A stretch of DNA of 64,000 nt from Tethya wilhelma (lineage: Eukaryota > Porifera > Demospongiae > Tethyida > Tethyidae). Positions 23,930 through 34,305 of the stretch are shown here, piece after piece. Numbering within the stretch: the stretch's first letter is position 1; each line of letters begins with the position of its first letter. Where the stretch lies: assembly GCA_964030475.1 (NCBI GenBank), contig CAXIPT010000002.1, positions 2,163,191-2,227,190 on the forward strand, read 5' to 3'. Both the position numbers and the translations under genes were made by a program. The notes under the pieces are model-generated. The model worked only from the letters and a program-made list of their open reading frames with translations, searched no databases and had not been told where the DNA came from.

Positions 23930-24850
23930 CAGTGTAGTTAAGGATGCCTCAAATTTTAAGGAAGTTAAGGACAATGTCATAATTAAAGGTTTACCCCTTC
24001 GTGTTTTAACTATACTTGGTGACTGGAAGACCAAACTTAATAACCATCGTATTTTTATTGTATTGGATATAAATTGTGAAAATGAAAATGAAATAACACT
24101 TGTGGGCATGGCTACTGACAAAAAAAAACAAACTGAAACTTTTGTGAATGCAGAGCTGAATGTTTATTTGAAGAGGCATTTTTTTCCTTATCTAACATAA
24201 AATATTAGATCTGCCTGGAAACTGGGGTACCTATCATTAATTAGTAAGAAATAATCAATACACATATATAATTAGGTGTGTAATATTTAGAAATAGGCCT
24301 ATTCTCTCTGTTTCTACCTAATAAAGTTTGTAAGACCAAGTTTCCAACCAGATTCAAAATCTTGAAGATAAATACAATATTCTGACAAAATATGACATTG
24401 TGAAAATACATATCCAGCTCTGCATCTTTGCATTAAGGTCTTACTAAGAGGACCGTGCATCATCCTGTCCCACCTTGCAGGTCACATGACATTCACACTT
24501 GAAAATTATTTTCTATCATTCATGATTGGTCAGACAATCAACGGATGTAAAGTTTTGGTGAATATAATAAATTGCTGAAGAGATATCCAAACTACAAATT
24601 GTATATTATTAGGCTATTTTAAAAGTTGAGGAAGCCTTAACTATACTGAGTAGCGCATATAAGATTTGAATTCTGATCCCCTCCTTGTTTTTCAAGGAGT
24701 AATAGGCCTAAGAATGAGGCTACTCTGCTTGAAAACATAATAATAATAAAATTAACAATAATAATTATTCATACACTTACTGCGTTTACTATAATTATGA
24801 TGCTAGAAATCAAATAATATACAAGAAATTGAAAGTTTGGAATAAATTAA
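23930..24850 (+). repeat. Dispersed repeat H, copy 1, with a 97-codon ORF
   Basis: About 900 bp repeated at 28932-29770. The copy contains an open frame at 23907-24200 (KEVKDNVIIKGLPLRVLTIL, then HRIFIVLDINCENENEITLV). The product is not recognised. The frame is broken in the other copy. An 80-odd-base stretch (about 24488-24570) is absent from the other copy. The repeat may be a non-autonomous element or a duplicated host fragment. Confidence 0.65.
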
Positions 24851-24856
24851 TGTTAC

Positions 24857-25136
24857 ACAAGTGAAAAAAACATTGGAAATGTAATGAGACATAGGAATGG
24901 CCAAATCGTAAAAAAGAAAGCAAACAAGACTGATGGAATAGCTGTTTGAGTGTGTGCAGAATCATTCCTGTGTGGGCTGCATGTAGTACTCTCTTTCCAT
25001 GTTGGGTCCCTCATGTTGCCCATAGGAATAATTCTTTACACACTCAAACAGCTATTCCATCAGTCTTGTTTGCTTTCTTTTTTACGATTTGGCCATTCCT
25101 ATGTCTCATTACATTTCCAATGTTTTTTTCACTTGT
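24857..25136. mobile_element. Foldback element family A, copy 2
   Basis: Two arms of about 105 bp, nearly perfect reverse complements, beginning ACAAGTGAAAAAAACATTGG and containing GACATAGGAATGGCC, around a loop of about 70 bp. The outer 75 bp of the arm matches copy 1 at 1705-1976. The inner part differs between copies yet stays self-complementary within each. Confidence 0.85.
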
Positions 25137-25404
25137 TTGTTCTCATTTTTTCATAATTCTACATCACAGTTAAGTTCGTGTGTATATGGTAGTTACTTGT
25201 ACACTATCCGGGGGCAGCATGGATATTATAGCTTATGTTCAATATCAGCAATGTCAGTGAAGCAGCTGCTCATCTTCTTATAATGACAACTATGTAACAA
25301 AGTAGTCTATTCACCTCCTGAATATTCAAGGCTGAAAGGTACCGGTAACTGGTTACAGAGACTTCAGCACAACCAGAAATCTTCAGGTAAAACGGGCAGG
25401 CAGC
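25137..25404. other. Spacer between repeats
   Basis: Nothing recognisable; separates foldback A from inverted repeat R. Confidence 0.4.
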
Positions 25405-25796
25405 GAATATTCGGATTCCAAATAACGCACACTTGTCTAACTGGAAAGGGTCGTCACTTTGATTTCCAAAGTAACTAATGAATTTATTAATGAGTAGAGA
25501 AATGAATGGCTGCCATACGGAGAAGGCGCTTTTCGTCTTGTATCTAGCGACTCAGCTAGAGAAACGAATAACCGATGCAAAAAGCGACTGAAGACAAAGA
25601 TACCAAGTTTATTCGTTCAAGAATTAGCTTCTGAAAGTGAGCGGTCTCTGAGAAAAGGCTTGCCAACATAGAAGAATAAGAAGAAGAAGAAGAAGAAGAT
25701 GGAGAAAATTGGAGGTTTGGCATATTTTTGTTTGGTACTTTAGCGATGGTTTTAGGCCATGTTTTTAGGCTTGTTTGAAAGAGAAAGAGCTAAATA
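25405..25796 (-). repeat. Dispersed repeat R, copy 3 (inverted)
   Basis: Reverse-complement copy of the repeat at 458-929 and 1007-1483. It reads ATTCCAAATAACGCACAC, GAGAAGGCGCTTTTCGTCTTG, the AAGAAGAAG tract and TTTAGGCCATGTTTTTAGGC, then runs into the assembly gap. A short piece of the same end also occurs near 29778-29860. Confidence 0.7.
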
Positions 25797-25863
25797 NNNN
25801 NNNNNNNNNNNNNNNNNNNNNNNNNNNNNNNNNNNNNNNNNNNNNNNNNNNNNNNNNNNNNNN
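25797..25863. other. Assembly gap (67 N)
   Basis: Run of N inside or at the end of repeat R copy 3. Confidence 1.
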
Positions 25864-25979
25864 GGTACTACATTCCTTGACACTCGCTTTCATCATAAAT
25901 AGGCCTAAACAAAAACTAGAAAGCTTTGAAACTTAGTGTATAAATTCATGTACTACAATGCAGCCATCTTTGTAGGCAG

Positions 25980-26550
25980 AGTTCAAAGGTCATCTATCCA
26001 CGTGGCATTACTATGCGCATGCGCATTGGCCTCTTCCAGCATAATGTAGTGCACGTATAGCTGCTACTTAAGCTTTTTGTACAGACTAACCAGTCTCTAA
26101 TAGTCTCCACACTGTAGTGTTAACGTTAAAAAAAGTGAATGAACAAGTAGTAAAAATTTCAAAAAAATAAGCAGTGTAGGAATGGGCAGTGTATTAAAAA
26201 GTATTGGAACAAGGCAGGGTCTCAATTTCGGCACATGACTACTTCATTTTTATGCCCAACTCTTGGCCGGCAGCCTAGTTTAAGTTATATACCTGTCTCT
26301 TATAGTTTACTCTATTGCTTTAGTAGCCAAGTGATTAGCTACAGTACTGAGAAATTTGGACCAATACAATGAATAAGCTACGGTACTATTGTACAGATCA
26401 TCGCAACAGAACACTGAAAATCCATATGAAGGATCAAGAATAAAAATGAAGTAGTCATGTGCCGAAATTGAGACCCTGCCTTGTTCCAATACTTTTTAAT
26501 ACACTGCCCATTCCTACACTGCTTATTTTTTTGAAATTTTTACTACTTGT
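25980..26550 (+). mobile_element. Foldback element family B, copy 1 (full)
   Basis: Core foldback 26143-26550 has arms of about 115 bp that are near-perfect reverse complements (outer end ACAAGTAGTAAAAATTTC; inner part TCAATTTCGGCACATGACTA). A non-palindromic left extension carries ATGCGCATGCGCAT and CTTTTTGTACAGACTAACC and recurs in the copy at 9430-9670. The site CTAATAGTCTCC at about 26097 is unoccupied here and is filled by a transposon in copy 2. Confidence 0.8.
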
Positions 26551-26673
26551 GCATACAAGAGTGAATGAATGTCAGTATGACTTTTGTGATACCACCGGTA
26601 CCCACACAATGTAACTATTATTCAAACTGCATAGAATGAACTTGTGTGGTGTATAGTACAACAGCAAGCTCAC

Positions 26674-27395
26674 ATGTGAAACTTGTTCTTTTGTCAAGTT
26701 GACACTCAAATGATTCAGCTGGCCCAACACCTGCAAACTCCACTGTCACCCTTCCTTCAGAGATGGTGATACCATCGTTGATCAGGTGAACAGTGCAATA
26801 GTCGGGATCTTTTGGTATTTCAAATGCTCTCCTTGTGATTGCTCTGTCCTCTTTGGCATTGCTGGCTTGAATTCGAACAAAATACCTTCCAGGGTTGAGA
26901 TTAGCGAAAACAATGTTGCCTGTGGAGCCTGCATGCATCAGCGAACAAACCAACCAAAGATTAAGATGGTATAATGTATTCTCTAGATCACAAAAATTAT
27001 CTATTGTCAGGTTATGTACATACAATTTTGTTGTTGACCATTTCCAAGCTGACATGTTACACTTGATGCTGGTCTTGTGAGAATAAAGTCAACTTCCACC
27101 GTGTTCTCACTAACTCTGGGAGTGTCATTGATGAATTTAATGCCAAGCCGAGGCAAGGATGGACGTACTGTATATGTGTATGTATGCTTGTATTATTACA
27201 GAAAAAAATAGCCATGCATGCATTATTATGACAATGTATTACGTCGGCTATCAGAGTCATCCTCATCTGGTTGACCGAGGAAATATGTGACCTTTTGCTG
27301 TGCCATGTGATCAAAAGCATCTCTAATAGACAACACCACAGAATGATTTCCAGTGGAGATTGACGTTTGCTGGTTGATAACAAGAGGCCATTTAC
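26674..27395 (-). pseudogene. Three orphan exons of an extracellular Ig-like/repeat protein
   Basis: Three minus-strand exons with good splice signals: 27243-27395, 27024-27167 and 26674-26928. Lengths are 153, 144 and 255 nt, all multiples of three, and the frame joins throughout. They encode WPLVINQQTSISTGNHSVVL, then IKFINDTPRVSENTVEVDFI with TCQLGNGQQQNC, then ANLNPGRYFVRIQASNAKED and DYCTVHLINDGITISEGRVT with FECQLD. The F-x-C-x-L-D and PGRY-x-x-R-I-x-A-N motifs suggest beta-sandwich repeats like those in large sponge cell-surface proteins. I do not name a family. No start, stop or further exons are found on either side, where foldback elements intervene. Probably a gene fragment, or a gene whose other exons lie outside recognition. 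Confidence 0.55.
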
Positions 27396-27485
27396 CTGCT
27401 CATTCAACAATAAACGAAACTTGAACTTTTCAATAATAGTTATAGTTATGGGCATAAATTTTTATGCATTCAGGGTAGGAACTTT

Positions 27486-28931
27486 AAGCTTTTTGTACAG
27501 ACTAACCAGTCTCTAATAAGGTAAAACGGGGTAATTCGGGCAGCTCTTCCGGTCCCTCGAATGTCTGCTTGCTTTACTCCAGAAGTAAATACACTGAACC
27601 TGAAGCTAAGCTACACAATAATAACTTACTATATACAGTATCTGCAGCAGCTAAAACAATTTGCATGCTACCGTAGTTATGGCTGTGGAGACCGAATAAG
27701 TCATCTAGCTCAATTTTTGCGAAAAATGGGGGGCGTGGGGTAATTCGGGCACCTAGATTTTGAGCATTGCATGTGGAGTTTTGAGGCTTAAAAGCTGTTC
27801 CTGAACTTGAAACAAGTTAAAGTCATTTTGCAGAGTCAAGTAGAGTGGATAAACTATTAAGTCAACAAAATTAAGTGAGTAATAAATGAGATAAGACCAC
27901 GACATTGATCTCACATAGTGATTTCTGGAAATAATACATTTATATGACTTAATAGGAGTGATTGCTGAAGTCTGATCTTTAGAATATTGTGCTATTCATC
28001 ATATTTCGAGCAAATCCAGTCATATTCTACTCTTGGGCATTCCGTACAACGTCTCAAACCAACTTCAAGCAGCCCCGCCCACTTTTACGGCAAATACGCT
28101 CATACCAAACCAACTTTTAGCATAACTGTACGATCTCCCAAAGTAGCTAGCATCATGAAATCGAGTCAAGACCTTCTAAACAGACCCAAGTTTAGTTGAG
28201 AGTAGTTATTGTGTGTGTGTATAAGTCTAGAAGTCTTATATTCAAGTTTATATAAAGTTTTCTGTGAAAAAATCTTGATCCAACGAGAAAATAGGGAAAG
28301 ATTGGCCCCTGCTACAACGAGAAAGAAGCATCAGCTGGACCCATGATTAGTAGAAGTTGTAGGTAGGTAGTGTACCTATGTGTTGATGTTCCAAACTTTC
28401 CTTGAAATGCGCTGGCTTTTGCATACTGTGAGTGAGAACTCGGAAGTGCCCGAATTACCCCGCTGCCCGAATTGCCCCGCCCTACCTTAGTCTCCACACT
28501 GTAGTGTTAAAAAAAGTGAATGAACAAGTAGTAAAAATTTCAAAAAAATAAGCAGTGTAGGAATGGGCAGTGTATTAAAAAGTATTGGAACAAGGCAGGG
28601 TCTCAATTTCGGCACATGACTACTTCATTTTTATGCCCAACTCTTGGCCGGCAGCCTAGTTTAAGTTATATACCTGTCTCTTATAGTTTACTCTATTGCT
28701 TTAGTAGCCAAGTGATTAGCTACAGTACTGAGAAATTTGGACCAATACAATGAATAACCTACGGTACTATTGTACAGATCATCGCAACAGAACACTGAAA
28801 ATCCATATGAAGGATCAAGAATAAAAATGAAGTAGTCATGTGCCGAAATTGAGACCCTGCCTTGTTCCAATACTTTTTAATACACTGCCCATTCCTACAC
28901 TGCTTATTTTTTTGAAATTTTTACTACTTGT
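27486..28931 (+). mobile_element. Foldback element family B, copy 2, split by a transposon
   Basis: Copy 2 runs 27486-27518 and resumes at 28498-28931. The core foldback is 28524-28931 and is almost identical to 26143-26550. The 979-bp interruption is a separate element (27519-28497). Repeat H copy 2 follows immediately. Confidence 0.85.
27519..28497. mobile_element. TA-flanked transposon-like element inserted in foldback B
   Basis: Left end AGGTAAAACGGGGTAATTCG and right end CGAATTGCCCCGCCCTACCT form a roughly 24-bp imperfect terminal inverted repeat. A TA lies on each side (27517-27518 and 28498-28499). The unoccupied version of the site is at about 26097. The motif GGGGTAATTCGGGCA recurs inside the left end (about 27737-27751), and the right end holds two tandem reversed copies. 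No transposase frame is present (longest open frame 70 codons). TA target and terminal repeats fit a non-autonomous Tc1/mariner/pogo-type element. Confidence 0.85.
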
Positions 28932-29770
28932 GTAGTTAAGGATGCCTCAAATTTTAAGGAAGTTAAGGACAATGTCATAATTAAAGGTTTACCCCTTCGT
29001 GTTTTAACTATATATACTTGGTGACTGGAAGCTTGATAACCATCGTATTTTTATTGTATTCAGTGGATATATATAAATTGTGAAAATGAAAATGAAATAA
29101 CACTTGTGGGCGTGGCTACAGACAAAAATATGTACTTTTGTGAATGCAGAGCTGAATGTTTATTTGAAGAGGCATTTTTTTCCTTATCTAACATAAAATA
29201 TTAGATCTGCCCGGAAACTGGGGTACCTATCATTAATTAGTAAGAAATAATCAATACACATATATAATTAGGTGTGCAATATTTAGAAATACGCCTGTTC
29301 TCTCTGTTTCTACCTAATAAAGTTTGTAAGACCAAGTTTCCAAGCAGATTCAAAATCTTGAAGATAAATACAATATTCTGACAAAATATGACATTGTGAA
29401 AGTAAATATCCAGCTCTGCATCTTTGCATTAAGGTCTTACTAAGAGGACCATGCATCATCCTGTCCCACCTTGCAGGTCACATAAATTGCTGAAGAGATA
29501 TCCAAACTACAAATTGTACATTATTAGGCTATTTTAAAAGTTGGGGAAGCCTAATTAACTACACTGAGTAGCGCATATAAGATTTGAATTCTGATCCCCT
29601 CCTTATTTTTCAAGGAGTAATAGGCCTAAGAATGAGGCTACTCTGCTTGAAAACATAATAATAATAAAATTAACAATAATAATTATTCATACACTTACTG
29701 TGTTTACTGTATGATGCTAGAAATCAAATAATATACAAGAAATTGAAAGTTTGGAATAAATTAATGTTAC
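28932..29770 (+). repeat. Dispersed repeat H, copy 2
   Basis: Second copy of 23930-24850, with substitutions, small insertions (for example an extra TATA and TTCAGTGGATATA) and a deletion of about 80 bases near 29482. The ORF seen in copy 1 is disrupted. It abuts foldback B copy 2 without spacer. Confidence 0.7.
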
Positions 29771-31471
29771 ATACTTCAGTGATATTTTTAGGCCATGTTT
29801 TTGGCTTGTTAAAAGTAAAGAATGATATAGCTTTAAAAGCCTCTTAGTACCAAGTGGGTATCGTATTGTTAGTGCATGTGAGTGTATATACATGTGTGTT
29901 TGTTTGAACTTTATCTCAAGAACGGCAGCTCCAGTCACAAAAGAGCCATAACATAATTGACATTATCTGGCTACATATGTACCATTTTACAAGAATTTGT
30001 ACGTATAGTTTTTGAGATCTGAAGCTCTCAGCACCTATATATGATTGAGCTCAAGCTTCGAGGCCACATGCACCTGCTGATTATACACCCATTTTGTTAC
30101 ACATGCATGATGTTTGTGTACATTATTTAAATTAACTAAAATTTAAGATAGAAGAACATCCCACTTATTTTCTTGATAAAGCAAGCTGTAACACGTCTAT
30201 AATCTTAAAAAATACTGTTTTGGGATAGAGCTGTTTTACCACTGAATCTTATCATGCCAAATTTATATTACAGCTGGTTAAACAGGTCACGGAATTTACT
30301 GAATAGCTGAGTACCTCCTGTTTCCATGCAGAGACTTTAATTATGCATGGGTCTTTACTAGTGTCGTAACTTGCCAACTAGTAGTACAGCATACAATTGT
30401 TATGCCAAGATGGCACCAAAGGGTTAAGCACCTTGGCTTATAAGTGGGTACTCTTCATTTGTAGAAGTTAAGTCAGTCAGCTTCATGTTTTCATTCTATA
30501 CACAGTTTATTAAGTATGTTGATTAATACTGTTTCAATACACATGCTGAACCATTCATGAAAACTGAAGTAAAAAATTATTAGTAAAAATGAACAAATTA
30601 ACTTACAGAATGGCTTTTCGACTTTGCATCAGTAAGTATCTACCTTCTACAATTTAAAAATAAAGAACGATAGGAAGAGTCTGCTAGTAGAGAATATCCT
30701 GCACATCATAGTGTCAAGAGTTGTATTTTGTTGGAAATAACTGCATGCAGATGGCTTGTATCATTACATAATAAAAGATTACATAGCTCATGTTTTAGAG
30801 TGTGAACATTAATCTAGCCCATATATGTGTACATGGGCGTATCCAACAAATATTATTATTTTTATGGTAACAATAATCATGATCATTATTGACGATATAA
30901 TTAACATTCTTTCTCACTCTTTTATTGGACACGTTCCTCCTGAGCACTCATGAAGTCTTTTTTTATTATTATGTGTTTTTGATGAATATCTTAAATAATT
31001 CATGATTAATGAAGCATCACTTAAGCCTAATAGCTTCACATCTGTTCACAGTGATGGATAAGGATTTACTGACATGTCATTTAAATAGACAGCTAGCTAT
31101 AGCTAGTTTTCGAATATAGTACACTCAAATAATAATTATGAATACGTAGCATTAATTAAAGTTAAATGCATGCAATACCTAGCTATTCAGGGAAGTGACT
31201 ATATAATAACATTAAAAATTAATGGACACCATAGAGATACAATGTATGTGATCTACTTAAAACAACTCTAAAAAATTATACTTGTAATTACAATAATAAA
31301 TTATAATTATGTAATACATATAGTTTATAAGCCTGATCATACAAACTCAACCACAGCTTACTTACTATAATAGAGAAACTAACTATGAAACCAACTGCAT
31401 GCAATTACTAAAGTCGACTATAATTAACTTTTTTCATAAAATCTTTTGAACAAGGTCATTTACTATAAAAA
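29771..31471. other. Intergenic, 3' side of the patatin gene
   Basis: Very AT-rich. A fragment at 29778-29860 matches the TTTAGGCCATGTTTTT end of repeat R. CACCAAAGGGTTAAGCACCTTGG near 30414 resembles a short imperfect palindrome seen again near 48503. No gene is seen. Confidence 0.4.
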
Positions 31472-33727
31472 TTAGTTAGCAGAATGTGAGAGCAGTTGTT
31501 TAGCTACAGCATCCAATTTCTTGGCATTCTGAAGGGTATAAAGCAATCCAACGTACATGAGGTGTACTAACCTTTCTTTTCTTGCTTCAGCTAGGTCTAT
31601 TCGTTCTGTGAGTTGAGGAGTAAACCGATAGTAAGGTACACCCATGGATTCACACCACGAACGTGCATGGTGAACCTTCTGTCCGTTCGACTCTGTACTT
31701 TGAGATATGAAGAGCTTAAGCATGTTTTGGAGGCCAGAGATAGTACCAGATAATTTGCGAACAGATGTAAAGAAGTGCTTAAATTGTGGTACGTACACAT
31801 TTATATCTTGGACTTCACTTTCTGGAGCGATTCCAGTTCCAATTGACAACACTAAACCGAACTTGGCATTCTTTCCTTCCCGTTTGGCTTGATCAACGAT
31901 TTCACTCATGGCATCTAAAGTAGGATTGTTAGCCATCAAACCACCATCAACAAACCGATCTTCAAATGGTGGGAAATTAGCAGGAGCAGCAGTAGTAGCA
32001 ATTGCAGCTTCCCAGCATTTCCACGGGAGGTTTCGATGAAAAGATGGTCTATAACTGCACATCAGCTCCAGTACCGGTGGATTTCGATCTGCTAGACAGG
32101 TAGTGAAAATCACTCGAGGCCTCTGAACATCTGCCAATTCACGAGAACCTCCGAACATTTCAACCATAGATGCTTTAGCAACATCTTCTGGGCAGTTTGG
32201 AACCTTACTCAACAATTCAGCAGCTGTTTTGAAGAATACAGCAACGGACGCTTGTGGGCTGGCATTGTAATAGACCATTGAGAGAGCGAGAAATGTACCA
32301 GCACTAGATCCAGCAATGTAGTCAAAGTACTTGTGAAGCATGGCACAATTGGGCTGGAGTTGCTTCATTCGTTCGTATATGGCCATAAGAATCTCACAAG
32401 AAAGAAACACACGGGTTCCTCCTCCATCCAAACTGAGGAGGATGGTCGAGTCTGATGGAATAGGAGGTGGTTCAACTGCTTCAGATAGATCAGCCTTTGC
32501 TGCTTTCAAGAGATCAGTGGTTTCTTCAAGAAGCTGAATACATTCATCATTTTTGGCCGAACTTTCTCTAGCCTCTTCTAGAGCTGTTTTTCCAGCATTG
32601 TTTCTGATGTTAATATCAGCTCGGAAGGCAATAATTGACTTTGTAATATTTGCGTTCCCCATTTTAGCAGCCATATGGAGAGCAGTTTCTCCAGACTCGG
32701 ATTGTTGAATGTTAGGATCAGCTCCAGCTTGTAAGAGAGTGATAACACTTCCAACATAGCCCTTCTGTACAGCGACCATGAGGGGTGTTAAACCAGCTCT
32801 GTTCACTGCATCCAAAGCATCAAGAAATTGTTGGCTTTCAAGCGATTCGTTGGAGAGAAAGTTCTCTCTTCGGTTGTGAGCTGCTGTAATACACTCTTCA
32901 CTCCCAGCCTCGGCTGCCACGTGAAGGGGATTGCAACCCTCGGCATCCGTTTCAGCAGAAAGCTTAATACCAGAATTCATTATAGCCATTACCATATCTG
33001 GTAGATTTTTCTTAAAAGCAATTTGAACTGGGGTATCCCCTTCCTGATTTATTGTACCAAGAAGAGTCGATGAATCTTTCTTCTTAAGCTTACCCATAAC
33101 ACGTTTCCATGTCTTCTTTGCCCCTGAAGAAGCCACTGTATGTAATATATTGTTTCCAACATCATCTGTGTCTTTCACTGGCGCACCTTTGTCTAGAAGC
33201 TCATCGATGGTATCTGCATCGTCTTGTCCTATTGCAGAGAGCACAAGAGATTGCAAGACCTTTACCCAGTCAGGGTGTGCACTCGGATTGGACTCCATTA
33301 TCTCTGTCAAGTGATGTGAAAGTAGATGGGGCTTGACTGGGACTGGTAGTGTGATTTCTTTGATTAATTCTTTTGTGAGCATTACTGTGCAATCATCGAC
33401 CAGTGGCTCGAGTGTGTTTCGTAACTCTTTGAAGGCATCTGTACCAGCTTCCAAACTTTCACTGTGATGAAGCAAATAAGCAGTCGAAGACTCACCACAA
33501 TGTTGGCACAGAATAACTTTGTATGTAGGTGGCATTGGAAAACCGAAGGTGCTTTTCCAGTAGTACCAGCTAAAGAGATTGGTGGGCTCGAGATTTACTT
33601 CCCAGAGGGCGAGTTCTGTAACTATCACTCCTGGCACATCTCTTGGAGGGTAGCGAATACTGTCCAGGAGCCTTGCTTTGGGAGCTGTGGGCAGTTGGTT
33701 TATGTTACGTACAACATATTCTTCCAT
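31472..33727 (-). CDS. Ankyrin-repeat patatin-like phospholipase (iPLA2-like)
   Basis: Single-exon frame of 751 aa. The N-terminal 180 residues have no repeats. About six ankyrin repeats cover residues 185-400 (for example GNNILHTVASSGAKKTW, GETALHMAAKMGNANITKSI). The patatin domain covers about 415-740: glycine-rich oxyanion motif LSLDGGGTR near 430, nucleophile elbow GSSAG near 472, catalytic Asp in FVDGGLMANNP near 592. The Ser-Asp dyad is intact. Known relatives with this order are calcium-independent group VI phospholipases A2 (PLA2G6/PNPLA9), which hydrolyse membrane phospholipids. The animal iPLA2-beta elbow is usually GTSTG, so this is a divergent member. Cytosolic; no signal peptide. 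It lies 578 bp downstream of the P450 gene on the same strand. Lack of introns is odd for this family. Confidence 0.9.
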   Translation of the reverse strand: MEEYVVRNINQLPTAPKARLLDSIRYPPRDVPGVIVTELALWEVNLEPTNLFSWYYWKSTFGFPMPPTYKVILCQHCGESSTAYLLHHSESLEAGTDAFKELRNTLEPLVDDCTVMLTKELIKEITLPVPVKPHLLSHHLTEIMESNPSAHPDWVKVLQSLVLSAIGQDDADTIDELLDKGAPVKDTDDVGNNILHTVASSGAKKTWKRVMGKLKKKDSSTLLGTINQEGDTPVQIAFKKNLPDMVMAIMNSGIKLSAETDAEGCNPLHVAAEAGSEECITAAHNRRENFLSNESLESQQFLDALDAVNRAGLTPLMVAVQKGYVGSVITLLQAGADPNIQQSESGETALHMAAKMGNANITKSIIAFRADINIRNNAGKTALEEARESSAKNDECIQLLEETTDLLKAAKADLSEAVEPPPIPSDSTILLSLDGGGTRVFLSCEILMAIYERMKQLQPNCAMLHKYFDYIAGSSAGTFLALSMVYYNASPQASVAVFFKTAAELLSKVPNCPEDVAKASMVEMFGGSRELADVQRPRVIFTTCLADRNPPVLELMCSYRPSFHRNLPWKCWEAAIATTAAPANFPPFEDRFVDGGLMANNPTLDAMSEIVDQAKREGKNAKFGLVLSIGTGIAPESEVQDINVYVPQFKHFFTSVRKLSGTISGLQNMLKLFISQSTESNGQKVHHARSWCESMGVPYYRFTPQLTERIDLAEARKERLVHLMYVGLLYTLQNAKKLDAVAKQLLSHSAN

Positions 33728-34305
33728 TTTGGATATTTGAGTAACCAGGCAGCAGCAAATCTATTCAGTGTTCTTGGACAAAACTCACACACAAAAAAGG
33801 CAACTGTGCCCCGCCCCACCATTCTGTGTGCATAACTGTGACTAACATTGCATGTCGAGTGGGCGGGGCTCTGACCCTAGAGCACACTCAACACACTGCC
33901 TTATAGTACCTCTTTTTAGATTTCCATCACTGTATAGACTGTAGTTTGGTTTATATTTCAGCCTCTCACTCACTGACAGTTGAGTTATAATTGAATTGTA
34001 TCCTAACAAACTTGTCCTGTAAAGGTAGCTTAAATTAAACTCTTACAGATTTATAGTACAAATTCAAGGTCAAAATCAGTATTAATAGCTACATTGTAAT
34101 AAAATTGTTACAAGAGTAACTGTTACTAGGCTTGAATATCTGAAATGCACACATTCTAGTATCATAAGTACTATACGTAGTGTTACTAATACTATAGCAT
34201 ATCAATAGCTACATAATACAGTAATTCCCTTATACAAAGCACTCTTAGCAAACCACATTATTACAAACTTCTATTTTCAACAGAATTCGGTTATTAAAAG
34301 TATAT
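33728..34305. other. Spacer between the P450 and patatin genes
   Basis: Holds the patatin promoter region and the P450 3' flank (both genes on the minus strand). No further gene or repeat is seen. Confidence 0.45.
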
